Assembly (NCBI RefSeq): GCF_020618775.1
Contig: NZ_JAESVB010000002.1
Span: forward strand, 372,001 to 436,000
Length of the DNA: 64,000 nt
Direction: 5' to 3'
DNA from: Acidisoma silvae
Lineage (GTDB): Bacteria > Pseudomonadota > Alphaproteobacteria > Acetobacterales > Acetobacteraceae
Positions 9,036 to 17,462 of this stretch are shown here, in pieces. Position 1 is the stretch's first letter. The number at the start of each line of letters is the position of its first letter. The notes beneath the pieces are model-generated. The model made no database searches. It saw only the letters and a list, made by a program, of their open reading frames with translations, and was not told the DNA's origin. A program made the translations under genes and the position numbers.

Positions 9036-10184
9036 TCAGCCTTGAACGCCGAGGTCGGTCAACCGGCGAAACTCATCCCGTGCATAGCGATCGGTCATGC
9101 CCGCTATGTAGTCGCGCACCGTCTCGGCCGCGGCGGCGCAATTGGGCGCCCCGGCGCGCGGGCCCCATTCGTCCGGCAGCAGGCTGGTATCTTCCAGGAA
9201 CAGCGTTGCCAGTGCCGCCGTCACCTTGCGGGCCTTGGCGGTCGTGCGGTTCACCCGCCAGTGCCGATACATATGGGAGAAGAGAAAAGCCTTGATCTCC
9301 CGATTGGCCTCGGCCAGTGCCGGGCTGAAGGCGATCACCGCCTCAGGCGCGTGACGCACAGCCTCGACCGAATCCGGGTCCATGCGCGCCAGACGCGCCC
9401 GGCTTTCCTCCACCACGTCACGGATCAGCCGGTCCAGCACGCGGCGGATCGTCTCATGCCGCGTGCGGGACTCCGGCAGCGGACCGTAAAGCGTTCGCAC
9501 CTCGGCCAGGCAGGCGCCGACCACGGGCAGCGATTCGATATCGCTCAGCGAAAAAAGGTTCGCCCGCAGCCCGTCATCCAGATCATGGCTGTGATAGGCA
9601 ATATCGTCCGCTAGTGCCGCGACCTGCGCTTCGGCGCTGGCGAAGGTGTGCAAATCCAGCGGATGGATGGCGTCATAGGCCGCGAGATAACCGGCCGGGG
9701 TGGCGATCGGGCCGTTATGCTTCACCAGCCCTTCGAGCGTTTCCCAGGTCAGGTTGAGGCCGTCGAACCCGGCATAGCGCGCTTCCAGCACCGTCACCAC
9801 GCGCAGGGACTGCGCGTTATGGTCGAAACCGCCGAAAGCGGCCAAAGCCGTATTCAGCCCTGTCTCCCCGGCATGGCCGAAGGGCGGATGGCCCAGGTCA
9901 TGGGCCAAAGCCAGCGCTTCCGTCAGATCGTCATCCAGCCGCAAGGCGCGCGCGATGGCCCGCGCGATCTGCGCCACTTCCAGACTATGGGTCAGCCGGG
10001 TGCGGTAGAAATCGCCCTCGTGATTGACGAAAACCTGCGTCTTATACTGCAGCTTCCGAAAGGCCGTGGAATGGATGACGCGGTCGCGGTCACGCTGGAA
10101 CGGACCGCGCATACCGCTGGACGGTTCCGACACCAACCGGCCGCGCGAGGTCTCTGCTCGGACGGCATAAGGGGCAAGCTCCAT
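9036..10184 (-). CDS. dgt: Deoxyguanosinetriphosphate triphosphohydrolase-like protein
   Basis: 382 residues from the ATG at 10184; the open frame extends to 10586 but those residues are antisense to erpA. HD-superfamily dNTPase that releases triphosphate from dNTPs. Visible motifs: RDRDRVIHSTAFRKLQYKTQ, the R-x4-HSLEV metal-binding segment, HDLGHPPFGHAGE with the HD pair, and a later ALADDIAYHSHDLDDGL. It is divergent from erpA, with a 51-bp gap, and heads the operon that continues into argS. Confidence 0.94.
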   Translation of the reverse strand: MELAPYAVRAETSRGRLVSEPSSGMRGPFQRDRDRVIHSTAFRKLQYKTQVFVNHEGDFYRTRLTHSLEVAQIARAIARALRLDDDLTEALALAHDLGHPPFGHAGETGLNTALAAFGGFDHNAQSLRVVTVLEARYAGFDGLNLTWETLEGLVKHNGPIATPAGYLAAYDAIHPLDLHTFASAEAQVAALADDIAYHSHDLDDGLRANLFSLSDIESLPVVGACLAEVRTLYGPLPESRTRHETIRRVLDRLIRDVVEESRARLARMDPDSVEAVRHAPEAVIAFSPALAEANREIKAFLFSHMYRHWRVNRTTAKARKVTAALATLFLEDTSLLPDEWGPRAGAPNCAAAAETVRDYIAGMTDRYARDEFRRLTDLGVQG

Positions 10185-10200
10185 GAACGTGACGTAGCCC

Positions 10201-10229
10201 TTCAACCCGATGCTGCTACCGGCTATATT
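10201..10229 (+). promoter_or_regulatory. Predicted erpA promoter, possibly leaderless
   Basis: TTCAAC (10201-10206), a 17-bp spacer and TATATT (10224-10229), then six bases to the erpA ATG at 10236. If correct, transcription would start at or next to the start codon. The -10 is strong (5 of 6) and the -35 weak. The spacing is the same as that predicted for carA. Confidence 0.4.
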
Positions 10230-10235
10230 AGCCGC

Positions 10236-10580
10236 ATGAGCACGCACACGTCGAATTTTGGCCTGACCGATCGCGCCGCCGCGCGCATTGCCGAGATCCT
10301 CGGCAGCCAAGCCGCCCCCTCCGCGCTGCGGGTTGCGGTGCTGGCCGGGGGGTGCAGCGGCTTTCAATATAAATTCGACCTGGATGAGACCCCGCCCGCC
10401 GAGGATGATCTGGTGATCGAACAGTCCGGCGCGCGCGTGCTGGTGGACCAGGGCAGCCTGGATCTGCTGGGCGGTGCGCAGCTCGACTATTCGGACGCGC
10501 TGATGGGCGCGCATTTCGCGATCAAGAACCCGAATGCGACATCCGCCTGCGGCTGCGGCTCCAGCTTTTCGGTCGATTGA
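10236..10580 (+). CDS. erpA: A-type iron-sulfur cluster carrier (ErpA/IscA family)
   Basis: 114 residues from the ATG at 10236; the longer frame from 9648 is antisense to dgt. The three Fe-S cysteines sit in the family pattern: GGCSGFQY (about residue 44) and the C-terminal SACGCGSSF. The protein delivers assembled clusters to client enzymes. No ribosome-binding site is obvious, but a -10-like TATATT ends six bases before the ATG. It precedes xthA by 24 bp on the same strand. ErpA versus IscA versus SufA cannot be separated with certainty. Confidence 0.9.
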   Translation: MSTHTSNFGLTDRAAARIAEILGSQAAPSALRVAVLAGGCSGFQYKFDLDETPPAEDDLVIEQSGARVLVDQGSLDLLGGAQLDYSDALMGAHFAIKNPNATSACGCGSSFSVD

Positions 10581-10604
10581 TCTCAAGCTCGCGGATCACC
10601 GCCC

Positions 10605-11402
10605 ATGCGCATCGCCACCTGGAACGTCAATTCCGTCCGCGTGCGGCAGACGCATGTGAAAGATTGGCTGGCCCGTGTGCGGCCCGACATTGTCGTGTTG
10701 CAGGAAATCAAATGCGAGGCGCCCCAGTTCCCCCGCGCCGTTTTCGCGGAACTGGGCTACAAGTCCGAGGTCGTGGGCCAGAAAGCCTATAATGGCGTCG
10801 CCGCCTTGTCCCACCGCGACATCACCATCCGTCACCGCGCCCTGCCGGGCCTACCGGCCGACGATAGTCAGGCGCGCTATATCGAAGTCGAGACCGATGG
10901 CATCACCGTCATCGGCATCTATCTGCCGAACGGCAATTCCGGCGGCGAAGCCGGATTTCAATACAAGATCGACTGGATGGACAAGCTATGCGAGCGGGCG
11001 GAAACGCTGCTGCGCGAGGACAGGGATTTCCTCATCACCGGGGATTTCAACGTCTGCCCCACGGCGCAGGATTTCGCGCCTGGCGCTTTATCCCCGACGG
11101 ACGCGCTGCTGCGCCCCGAAAGCATCGCCCGCTATCGCCGACTGATCTATGCCGGACTGACGGATGCCGTGCGCGCGCTGCATCCGACCGCGCCAGCTTA
11201 TACATTCTGGGATTACCAGGCCGGATGCTGGGAGCGTGACCGGGGCTTGCGTATCGATTTCGCGCTGCTTTCCCCACGTCTGGCCGAAACGCTCATCGCG
11301 GCGGCCCCCGACAAGGCTGAGCGAGGCCTCACCCAACCGTCGGATCATGTGCCGTTGGTCATAGACCTCGCCTGGGGCGACAAGGCGGCCGTCGCCGCCT
11401 GA
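10605..11402 (+). CDS. xthA: Exodeoxyribonuclease III / AP endonuclease
   Basis: 265 residues, EEP nuclease fold. It begins MRIATWNVNSVRVR with the metal-binding Asn, followed by VVLQEIKC (catalytic Glu), ITGDFNVCPT (Asp/Asn pair), TFWDYQ and the terminal PSDHVPLV (catalytic Asp/His). It repairs abasic sites and removes 3' blocks. It lies directly downstream of erpA and is likely co-transcribed. Confidence 0.95.
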   Translation: MRIATWNVNSVRVRQTHVKDWLARVRPDIVVLQEIKCEAPQFPRAVFAELGYKSEVVGQKAYNGVAALSHRDITIRHRALPGLPADDSQARYIEVETDGITVIGIYLPNGNSGGEAGFQYKIDWMDKLCERAETLLREDRDFLITGDFNVCPTAQDFAPGALSPTDALLRPESIARYRRLIYAGLTDAVRALHPTAPAYTFWDYQAGCWERDRGLRIDFALLSPRLAETLIAAAPDKAERGLTQPSDHVPLVIDLAWGDKAAVAA

Positions 11403-11438
11403 CGCTCAGGCCCATTTTAGTCTGGCCGGTCCGGCCGG

Positions 11439-12050
11439 TCAGGCGTTTTCGATGGTCCGCGCAGCGGTATCCAGCGCTTCGGCAATCGTCTGAACCTGAA
11501 TGTCGGTGAGCTGGCCGCCTTCCATCTTCAGCCGCAGGGCCGTCTTCATATTCTCGATGGCCCGCACGATCTGCGGTGAGCGCCGGCCAGGTGCCGCCGC
11601 CGAGGCACGATCAATGCGCGCGAAGATCATATCCACGACTGTCTGGTTTTCGGCGAGATGCGCCCGACCCAGATCCGTAATCGTATAGAGCTTACGGCCG
11701 CCCTCGGTTTCGCTGACGGTCGCGTAGCCCAGCTCGCTGAGCAGAGTCAGCGTCGGGTAGATGACGCCGGGGCTGGGGCTGTAGCCACCGCCCAGACGAT
11801 CCTCGATCGCCTTGATGAGCTCATAGCCGTGACGCGGGGCTTCCGCGATCATCCCGAGCAGGACAAGGCGCAGCTGGCCCTGTTCGAAGAAACGGCCACC
11901 ACGGCCGCCGCCCTCGCGCATACCGCCCTCATGCGGGCCACCGTGGCGGCCGAAGCGGCCACGGCCACCGCGTTCCGGTCCCCAGGACTCGTCCCGCGCG
12001 AAATGCCGACCGTCGCGATCCCCATGGGGGTGTTTGAAATGCTTAAACAT
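11439..12050 (-). CDS. PadR-family repressor with His/Gly-rich N-terminus (YqjI-like)
   Basis: 203 residues. The first ~52 residues are rich in His, Gly and Arg (FKHFKHPHGDRDGRHF and repeated GG/H), as in YqjI-type PadR proteins, whose N-terminal extension binds nickel or iron. The PadR winged helix follows (about 55-130: LRLVLLGMIAEAPRHGYELI, SPGVIYPTLTLLSELGY, YTITDLGR), then a C-terminal dimerisation helix. A clear AAGGAG precedes the start. Two AGATATATCT palindromes cover its promoter, implying autoregulation. It follows benE on the same strand with a 66-bp gap. The metal-sensing role is inferred from the family. Confidence 0.88.
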   Translation of the reverse strand: MFKHFKHPHGDRDGRHFARDESWGPERGGRGRFGRHGGPHEGGMREGGGRGGRFFEQGQLRLVLLGMIAEAPRHGYELIKAIEDRLGGGYSPSPGVIYPTLTLLSELGYATVSETEGGRKLYTITDLGRAHLAENQTVVDMIFARIDRASAAAPGRRSPQIVRAIENMKTALRLKMEGGQLTDIQVQTIAEALDTAARTIENA

Positions 12051-12076
12051 GTCGTCTCCTTGTTATCGACATGCCT

Positions 12077-12114
12077 AAGATATATCTAATTTAGTCTGAG
12101 TCAAGATATATCTT
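12077..12114 (-). promoter_or_regulatory. padR promoter with two AGATATATCT palindromic operators
   Basis: Two copies of the palindrome AGATATATCT, at 12078-12087 and 12104-12113 (the second extends to AAGATATATCTT, 12103-12114), are 26 bp apart. Read on the minus strand, a -35 TTGACT (12104-12099) and a -10 TATCTT (12082-12077) lie 16 bp apart. One palindrome touches the -35 and the other covers the -10. This is a typical layout for a self-repressing metal sensor. Confidence 0.6.
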
Positions 12115-12116
12115 AG

Positions 12117-13307
12117 CTAGCTCATTTTATGTCGAACCCGTTGGAAAGCGAGGATCGCCCCACCCGCTAGAAGTCCCCAGAAAGCACCGCCGATCCCAAA
12201 AATATTGAGTCCGGACGCCGCCATCAGAAAGGTCACCATAGCGGCGTCGCGCTCGCTGGGTTCCGCCACCGCGCCGGCCAGACTGCTCGCCAAAGCGCCG
12301 AACAGCGCGATGCCGGCGACGGCGGCGATGAGGATCGGAGAGGATAGCGCGATGAAGGTGGTGATGAGGCCGGAGAAGAGACCGATGACCAGATAGGTCC
12401 CCCCCGCCACAGCACTGGCCCACCAGCGGCGGCCGGTATCGGGATGCGCTTCCGCATCGGCGCACATGGCGGCCGTAATGGCGGCGAGATTGATGGGGAT
12501 ACCGCCGAAAGGCGCCACCAGCACGCTGGCCAAGCCGGTCGAGATCAGAATGAAGCCATGTTTCGGCCGGTAGCCGTGGATATTCAGCACGGCGAAACCG
12601 GGGATATTCTGGCCCGCCATGGTGACGACAAACAGTGGCACCGCGACGCTGATCAGCGCCGATGCGGAGAAATGCGGCGTGATCCAGGTCAGCGGCAACG
12701 AGAAGGACAGCGCCGCCGCATCATGCAGATCGAATGATGCCAGCACGACCGCCATGACGACGGCCGCCGGCACGGCCAGCGTCCGCTTCACGCGCCCGAC
12801 GATCACCCAGGTCAGCAGAATCAGGATAATGAAGGCCGGCTTGTGCCGCAGGCCCAGAACAGGCGCGAGGCAGAGCGAAAAGACGATGCCGCCCAGCATG
12901 GCGCTGGCCAGCGAGCGCGGGATCGCGCCGACCACGCGCCCCATCACCGGCCAGAAGCCCGTGACCATGATCAGCAGGCCGCAAATGACGAAGGCGCCCA
13001 CCGTATAGGAAAAGCCCCCATGCAAGGCCGGACTGGTCACCAGCAAAGCCGCGCCCGGTGTGCTCCAGGCGACGATGAGCGGAATGCGCAGCGCCAGACT
13101 GACGCCGATGCTGAACAGACCGGTCATGACCAGCAGCGCGAAAAGACCCGACGCAGCCTGGACCGGGCTGGCCCCTGCCGCAGTCACACCGTGCAGAATG
13201 ATGGCGAAGGACGAGCCAAACCCCACGAAGGCCGCCAGGCCACCGCTGGAGGCAGCCTGCCAGGAACTGTCCCGCCTGATCGCGGTCCAAAGGCTTTCAC
13301 CTGCCAT
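12117..13307 (-). CDS. benE: BenE-family benzoate/H+ symporter-like transporter
   Basis: 396 residues with about 12 hydrophobic helices. Family landmarks: IVAWSTPGAALL (about 78), MLGGIVFSLCLAPV, the FVVTMAGQNIPGFAVLN segment (about 223-239) and PFGGIPINLAAITAAM (about 262-277). BenE proteins import benzoate or similar aromatic acids with protons. No aromatic degradation genes are nearby, so the substrate is open. It lies between the YbaL-like antiporter (33-bp gap) and the PadR gene. Confidence 0.88.
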   Translation of the reverse strand: MAGESLWTAIRRDSSWQAASSGGLAAFVGFGSSFAIILHGVTAAGASPVQAASGLFALLVMTGLFSIGVSLALRIPLIVAWSTPGAALLVTSPALHGGFSYTVGAFVICGLLIMVTGFWPVMGRVVGAIPRSLASAMLGGIVFSLCLAPVLGLRHKPAFIILILLTWVIVGRVKRTLAVPAAVVMAVVLASFDLHDAAALSFSLPLTWITPHFSASALISVAVPLFVVTMAGQNIPGFAVLNIHGYRPKHGFILISTGLASVLVAPFGGIPINLAAITAAMCADAEAHPDTGRRWWASAVAGGTYLVIGLFSGLITTFIALSSPILIAAVAGIALFGALASSLAGAVAEPSERDAAMVTFLMAASGLNIFGIGGAFWGLLAGGAILAFQRVRHKMS

Positions 13308-13340
13308 TAATCACTCCAGGCTTTGCGTTCTGCGGCGCGG

Positions 13341-15026
13341 TCAGACCCTGACCGTCAGCGCCTCGGTCTGCGCCAGCATGCTGCGCGCGATTTCCTCTTC
13401 GCCCATGACGACCAGATTGGCGCCAAGGCGCGTCAGATGCGGCACCTCGGCATCGAAATGCGCGCGCGCGATGATGCGGACATGAGGATTGGCGGTGCGC
13501 GCCTGATCCACGATCTGCCCGGCCTCAAAAATATCCGGAATGGCGACGACGACCAGCTTCGCTCCCGCGATATTGGCAGCGGCCAGCACGGCCGGATCGG
13601 CGGCATTACCGGTCATGACCTCGACATCCGAATCCTCCAGACTGCGGGCCGTGCCCTCGCCCGCTTCGATCACCAGCAAGGGCCAGCCGTCGGCGCGCAG
13701 ACCATCGGCGACACGGCGCCCGACGCGGCCATAGCCGATCAATACGGCGTGCTGGGTCAGTTCCGTTCGCGGCAGCGGAGCCCGGACTTCGGCCTCGGCC
13801 GCGACCACCGCCGGCACGACGCCGTCGCGCTGTTCGATCCAGGGGCGGTAACGCTTCAGCAGATGAAACAGCAGCGGGTTGATGATGATCGACAGAATGG
13901 ACGCGCCGAGAATGAGGTCGCGGACATGATTGTCGATAAGGCCGAGACCGAGGCCAAGACCTGCCAGGATAAAGGAGAATTCGCCGATCTGGGCAAGGCC
14001 GAAGGCAATCGTCAGCGATACCGCCCAGGATCGGCGGAACAGCCGCAGCAGCAGAAAGGCGATGCCAGGCGTGCCGATCAGCACAACAAGAAGCACGCCA
14101 AGCAGTTTCAGCGGCTCATGCATCACGGCCCTGGGGTCGAACAGCATGCCCACCGAGATGAAGAAGAGAACCGCGAAAGCATCGCGCAGCGGCAGGGTTT
14201 CCTCGGCGGCGCGCAGGCTGAGCTGGGATTCGCTCAGCACCATGCCGGCGACGAAGGCGCCCAGCGCGAAGGAGACGCCGAACAGTTCGGCTGCGAAGAA
14301 GGCGACGCCGAGGGCCACGGCCAGCACCGAAAGCCGGAACAATTCGCGCGATCCGGTATGGGCGATGAAATGCAGAAGCGCCGGGATCAGCCGCCGCCCG
14401 ATCAGCAGCATAACGAGGACAAAGGCTGCGACCTTGGCCAGCGTTTCCCCCACCATCAGCAAAATGGCGCGCAGGCCCAAATGGGCGGCGCCAGTATGGC
14501 TCAAGAGCGGTCCGATGATCGGCAGCAGCACCAGGATCAGCACCGTGACCAGATCCTGAATGACCAGCCAGCCGACGGCGATGCGCCCGGCATCGCTGTC
14601 CACCAGCCGGCGTTCCTGCAAGCCGCGCATGAGCACGACGGTGCTGGCAATGCTGAGCGCGCAACCAAGAACAAGGCCGCCACCGGCTGACAGGCCCATC
14701 AGCCAGCCCAGCCCCTCGCCCAGCAGGATGGACGCCGCCATCTGCAGAATGGCACCGGGCACGGCGATGGCACGCACGGCCATCAGGTCCTTGACCGAGA
14801 AATGCAGCCCGACGCCGAACATCAGCAGAATGACGCCGACCTCGGCCAATTGCAGAGCGAGAGCCTGATCGGCGGCGAAGCCGGGTGTGAAGGGACCGAC
14901 GACGATACCGGCGACCAGATAGCCAACCAGAAGCGAGGTTTTGAGCCGGTTGGCGATGGTGCCGAAGATGAAGGCGAGACCCAGCCCCACGACAAGCAAG
15001 GCGATCAGCGGATTGTCGTGCGGCAT
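13341..15026 (-). CDS. ybaL: KefB/YbaL-type monovalent cation:proton antiporter with TrkA-N domain
   Basis: 561 residues. The CPA2 antiporter domain covers about residues 5-385 (LVGYLVAGIVVGPFTPG, DLVTVLILVLLP, FGLAQIGEFSFILAGLGL). A cytosolic Rossmann RCK_N domain covers about 415-540, with the nucleotide-binding motif IGYGRVGRRVADGL. Such proteins exchange K+ or Na+ for H+ under control of nucleotide or glutathione ligands. The YbaL subtype fits the length and lack of an extra C-terminal domain; the symbol is by similarity. Confidence 0.85.
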   Translation of the reverse strand: MPHDNPLIALLVVGLGLAFIFGTIANRLKTSLLVGYLVAGIVVGPFTPGFAADQALALQLAEVGVILLMFGVGLHFSVKDLMAVRAIAVPGAILQMAASILLGEGLGWLMGLSAGGGLVLGCALSIASTVVLMRGLQERRLVDSDAGRIAVGWLVIQDLVTVLILVLLPIIGPLLSHTGAAHLGLRAILLMVGETLAKVAAFVLVMLLIGRRLIPALLHFIAHTGSRELFRLSVLAVALGVAFFAAELFGVSFALGAFVAGMVLSESQLSLRAAEETLPLRDAFAVLFFISVGMLFDPRAVMHEPLKLLGVLLVVLIGTPGIAFLLLRLFRRSWAVSLTIAFGLAQIGEFSFILAGLGLGLGLIDNHVRDLILGASILSIIINPLLFHLLKRYRPWIEQRDGVVPAVVAAEAEVRAPLPRTELTQHAVLIGYGRVGRRVADGLRADGWPLLVIEAGEGTARSLEDSDVEVMTGNAADPAVLAAANIAGAKLVVVAIPDIFEAGQIVDQARTANPHVRIIARAHFDAEVPHLTRLGANLVVMGEEEIARSMLAQTEALTVRV

Positions 15027-15124
15027 AGACTGACCCCTCGAAGCTCAGCCGGGTCTAACAATGATTGCCACCGGTGCCTATGCATCCAGGGCGGTCGGCC
15101 GGAACTTTCTGGATGATCGTCCGG

Positions 15125-16213
15125 TCAAGCCGCCACAGGCGGCACGACAGAGCCACGGATGACCAGCTTGGTGGGATGATCTGTCTCGATCGGGTCCTGA
15201 TCCTCGGCGCTTGGCTGCGCGATAAGTCGCAACAGCAGGCGGCAGGCCGAGCGGCCGAGCGTCTCGCCGCATTGATCGACAGAGGTCAGCCCCGGCTGAA
15301 CCAGGCTGGCGAGCGGAATGTCGTCGAAGCCGCAGAGGCTGATGTCACGCGGTACGTCGAGACCGATTTCGCGGCAATAGACCATGGCGCCGATGGCCAT
15401 CAGGTCATTGGCACAGATCAGCGCCGTCGGGCGTGCGGCAGGCGCGCCACTCAGCAGAATCCGCGCGGCGGCATAGCCTGATTCCTGCTGGTAGTCGCCG
15501 GCCACGACCGGTACGGCGTCCGGATCGATCCGCGCCGCCGCCAAAGCCTCCCGGTAGCCCGCCATGCGCTGCCCGGCCGTCCAGAGATTGGGTGGGCCCG
15601 AGATGATGCCGACGCGCTGATGCCCCTGGCTCAGCACATGGTCGGCGACCGCGCGGGCGCCACGCCGATTGGTGGACACTACCGAAGGCACGTCCAGGCC
15701 CGGCAGCCGCTCATCGACCAGCACCAGACTGTCGCTTTGCACCAGTTCCATCAGCGAGGGTGTCAGCATGCCGCTGCCACTGAGAAACAACAGGCCGTCC
15801 AGCCGCCGCGCGCGCAGCACCTGGCTGTAATAATTCTCCCAATGCTGGGCCGATTGCGTCGTGCACAATACCAGAAGCATGTCGCGGGATTGGGCGATGT
15901 CCTGCACGCCGGAGGCGACGGCTGCGAAATAGGGATTTCGCAGATCCGGCGCGATGAGACCGATGGAACCGGCGCGGCCCGCTTTCAGATTACGGGCCAG
16001 AAGATTGGGTTCGTAACGAAGAGCATTGATCGCGCTGTTGACGCGTAATCGTGTTTCCTCGGAAACCTGACCGCTGCGATTGATGACGTAACTCACGGTA
16101 CTGACGGCGACGCCAGCCATGCGCGCGACATCCCGGATCGTCGGCCGGCGCGCTGGATCGTCCCGGTGCGCCGGGTCAGGAATTGAAACGGCGGTAGGCA
16201 GCCTGCGTTTCAT
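15125..16213 (-). CDS. LacI-family transcriptional regulator
   Basis: 362 residues. The LacI helix-turn-helix and hinge lie at about 24-80 (TIRDVARMAGVAVSTVSYVI, then NLLARNLKAGRAGSIGLIAP), preceded by a basic extension of ~22 residues. The sugar-binding-protein-like effector domain fills the rest (LRNPYFAAVASGVQDIAQ, LICANDLMAIGAM, ISLCGFDDIPLASLVQPGLT). It is divergent from the ABC binding protein at 16469 with a 255-bp gap that contains a LacI-type half-palindrome with a central CG. It most likely represses that gene and responds to its ligand or a product. Confidence 0.9.
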   Translation of the reverse strand: MKRRLPTAVSIPDPAHRDDPARRPTIRDVARMAGVAVSTVSYVINRSGQVSEETRLRVNSAINALRYEPNLLARNLKAGRAGSIGLIAPDLRNPYFAAVASGVQDIAQSRDMLLVLCTTQSAQHWENYYSQVLRARRLDGLLFLSGSGMLTPSLMELVQSDSLVLVDERLPGLDVPSVVSTNRRGARAVADHVLSQGHQRVGIISGPPNLWTAGQRMAGYREALAAARIDPDAVPVVAGDYQQESGYAAARILLSGAPAARPTALICANDLMAIGAMVYCREIGLDVPRDISLCGFDDIPLASLVQPGLTSVDQCGETLGRSACRLLLRLIAQPSAEDQDPIETDHPTKLVIRGSVVPPVAA

Positions 16214-16381
16214 TCTTCATTCCCCTTTGCAATATAAGGCAGATGGCGAAGCCGAGGGCCAGCCAGCATCGCGCAAAACAAATTACACTCTGCACCGACT
16301 GTATTCAGTAGTTAAGCCGCGCCACACCCCCCGCCCATATGTTTTTCGTCCCAAATGGCTTTTTTACTTGAACTTTCGACA

Positions 16382-16425
16382 TGAACCGTTTCACATCTTC
16401 GACAATACGCTAGCCTTGGTATTAT
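16382..16425 (+). promoter_or_regulatory. Candidate LacI operator and promoter of the ABC binding-protein gene
   Basis: TGAACCGTTTCA (16382-16393) is a near-perfect palindrome with the central CG typical of LacI-family operators; one base pair is mismatched. Just downstream, TTCGAC (16398-16403) and TATTAT (16420-16425) have a 16-bp spacing and could be a sigma-70 promoter for the gene at 16469. The rest of the 16214-16468 gap is AT-richer than its surroundings but shows nothing else recognisable. Confidence 0.4.
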
Positions 16426-16468
16426 CGTCGCCGCCCCTCATCATGATATCTCGTCGAAAGGCCCTCCC

Positions 16469-17461
16469 ATGCGGTCCGCCGTTGCGCTCAAGTCCTTCGC
16501 CAGCCTCGCGATCGGTTTAGCTGTCTCGCTGGGGGCACATGCATCGCTTGCCCAGGCCGCCAGCCTGACGCCGCTCAAATTCGTCTATGACTGGCCTGTG
16601 GCTGATTTCGACATGGTACCTATTGTTGTCGGGCAAGAGCAAGGCATCTACGCGAAGCATGGTCTAGATGTATCTGTCTTGTTTCCGCCTGATGCTCAGA
16701 CAACCGCCCGCATGTTAGCAACCAACCGCGCCGATATCGGATTCGAAGCGACGACCGATCTGGTCTTCGCCGCCAATCAGGGCATTCCTGTCACCGCCAT
16801 CGCCAATTTCACCCAAACGAATAGCTGGTGCCTGATCGCCCGCCCCGGCGATACCATCGACGTCACCAAGCTCAAGGGCAAATCCATCGGCGTCTTCACG
16901 GATTCCTGGACCAAAGCCATGATGGGCTTCGTGCTCAAAAAGGCCGGGCTGCAGGAAAGCGACGTCAAGGAAATCATCGCGACCGATGATGACATGCCGA
17001 TGCTGCTGTCCAAAAAGATCGATATCGCGACGAATGCAGCCGCCTATGGTCTCGCGGAAGTGGAAGACGGCGCCCATGAAAAACCGGTCATGGCCTGCAA
17101 TGATGCGATCGGCGTGCCCAATATTCCGGTTTGGGTCTTCACCGGTTCTCCGGATTGGCTGAAGGCAAATGCTCAGACAACCAAGACCTGGCTGGCCGCG
17201 ACCGCCGAAGCGATCGACTGGAGCATCGCCCACCCGACGGAGGCCGCGAAGATCTTCACCAAAGCCTATCCCGCCGCCGGCAGCGAGAATTACAATGTCA
17301 TCGGCTGGACCTATACGGCCGCGCTGATGATGGGACCGGATGGGTATTTCAAGCAGAACGACCAGCAATGGACTGTTCTGGCCCAGGCCCTGAAAGATAT
17401 CGGGCAGATTTCCGAGGTCAAGGCACCTTCGTTCTATTACACTAACGATTATCTGCCGTAA
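16469..17461 (+). CDS. NMT1/THI5-like ABC transporter substrate-binding protein
   Basis: 330 residues with a signal peptide (about 1-31, a basic start followed by SLAIGLAVSLGAHASLAQA). The mature part follows the NMT1/TauA fold: LKFVYDWPVADFDMVPIVVG, IYAKHGLDVSVLFPPD, MLATNRADIGFEATTDLVFA and LKGKSIGVFTDSW. Relatives bind thiamine precursors, taurine/sulfonates or other small nitrogenous ligands; the ligand cannot be told from sequence. No permease or ATPase gene is adjacent, so the transporter is an orphan here. The M24 peptidase gene starts 1 bp after its stop. Confidence 0.85.
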   Translation: MRSAVALKSFASLAIGLAVSLGAHASLAQAASLTPLKFVYDWPVADFDMVPIVVGQEQGIYAKHGLDVSVLFPPDAQTTARMLATNRADIGFEATTDLVFAANQGIPVTAIANFTQTNSWCLIARPGDTIDVTKLKGKSIGVFTDSWTKAMMGFVLKKAGLQESDVKEIIATDDDMPMLLSKKIDIATNAAAYGLAEVEDGAHEKPVMACNDAIGVPNIPVWVFTGSPDWLKANAQTTKTWLAATAEAIDWSIAHPTEAAKIFTKAYPAAGSENYNVIGWTYTAALMMGPDGYFKQNDQQWTVLAQALKDIGQISEVKAPSFYYTNDYLP

Positions 17462-17462
17462 G

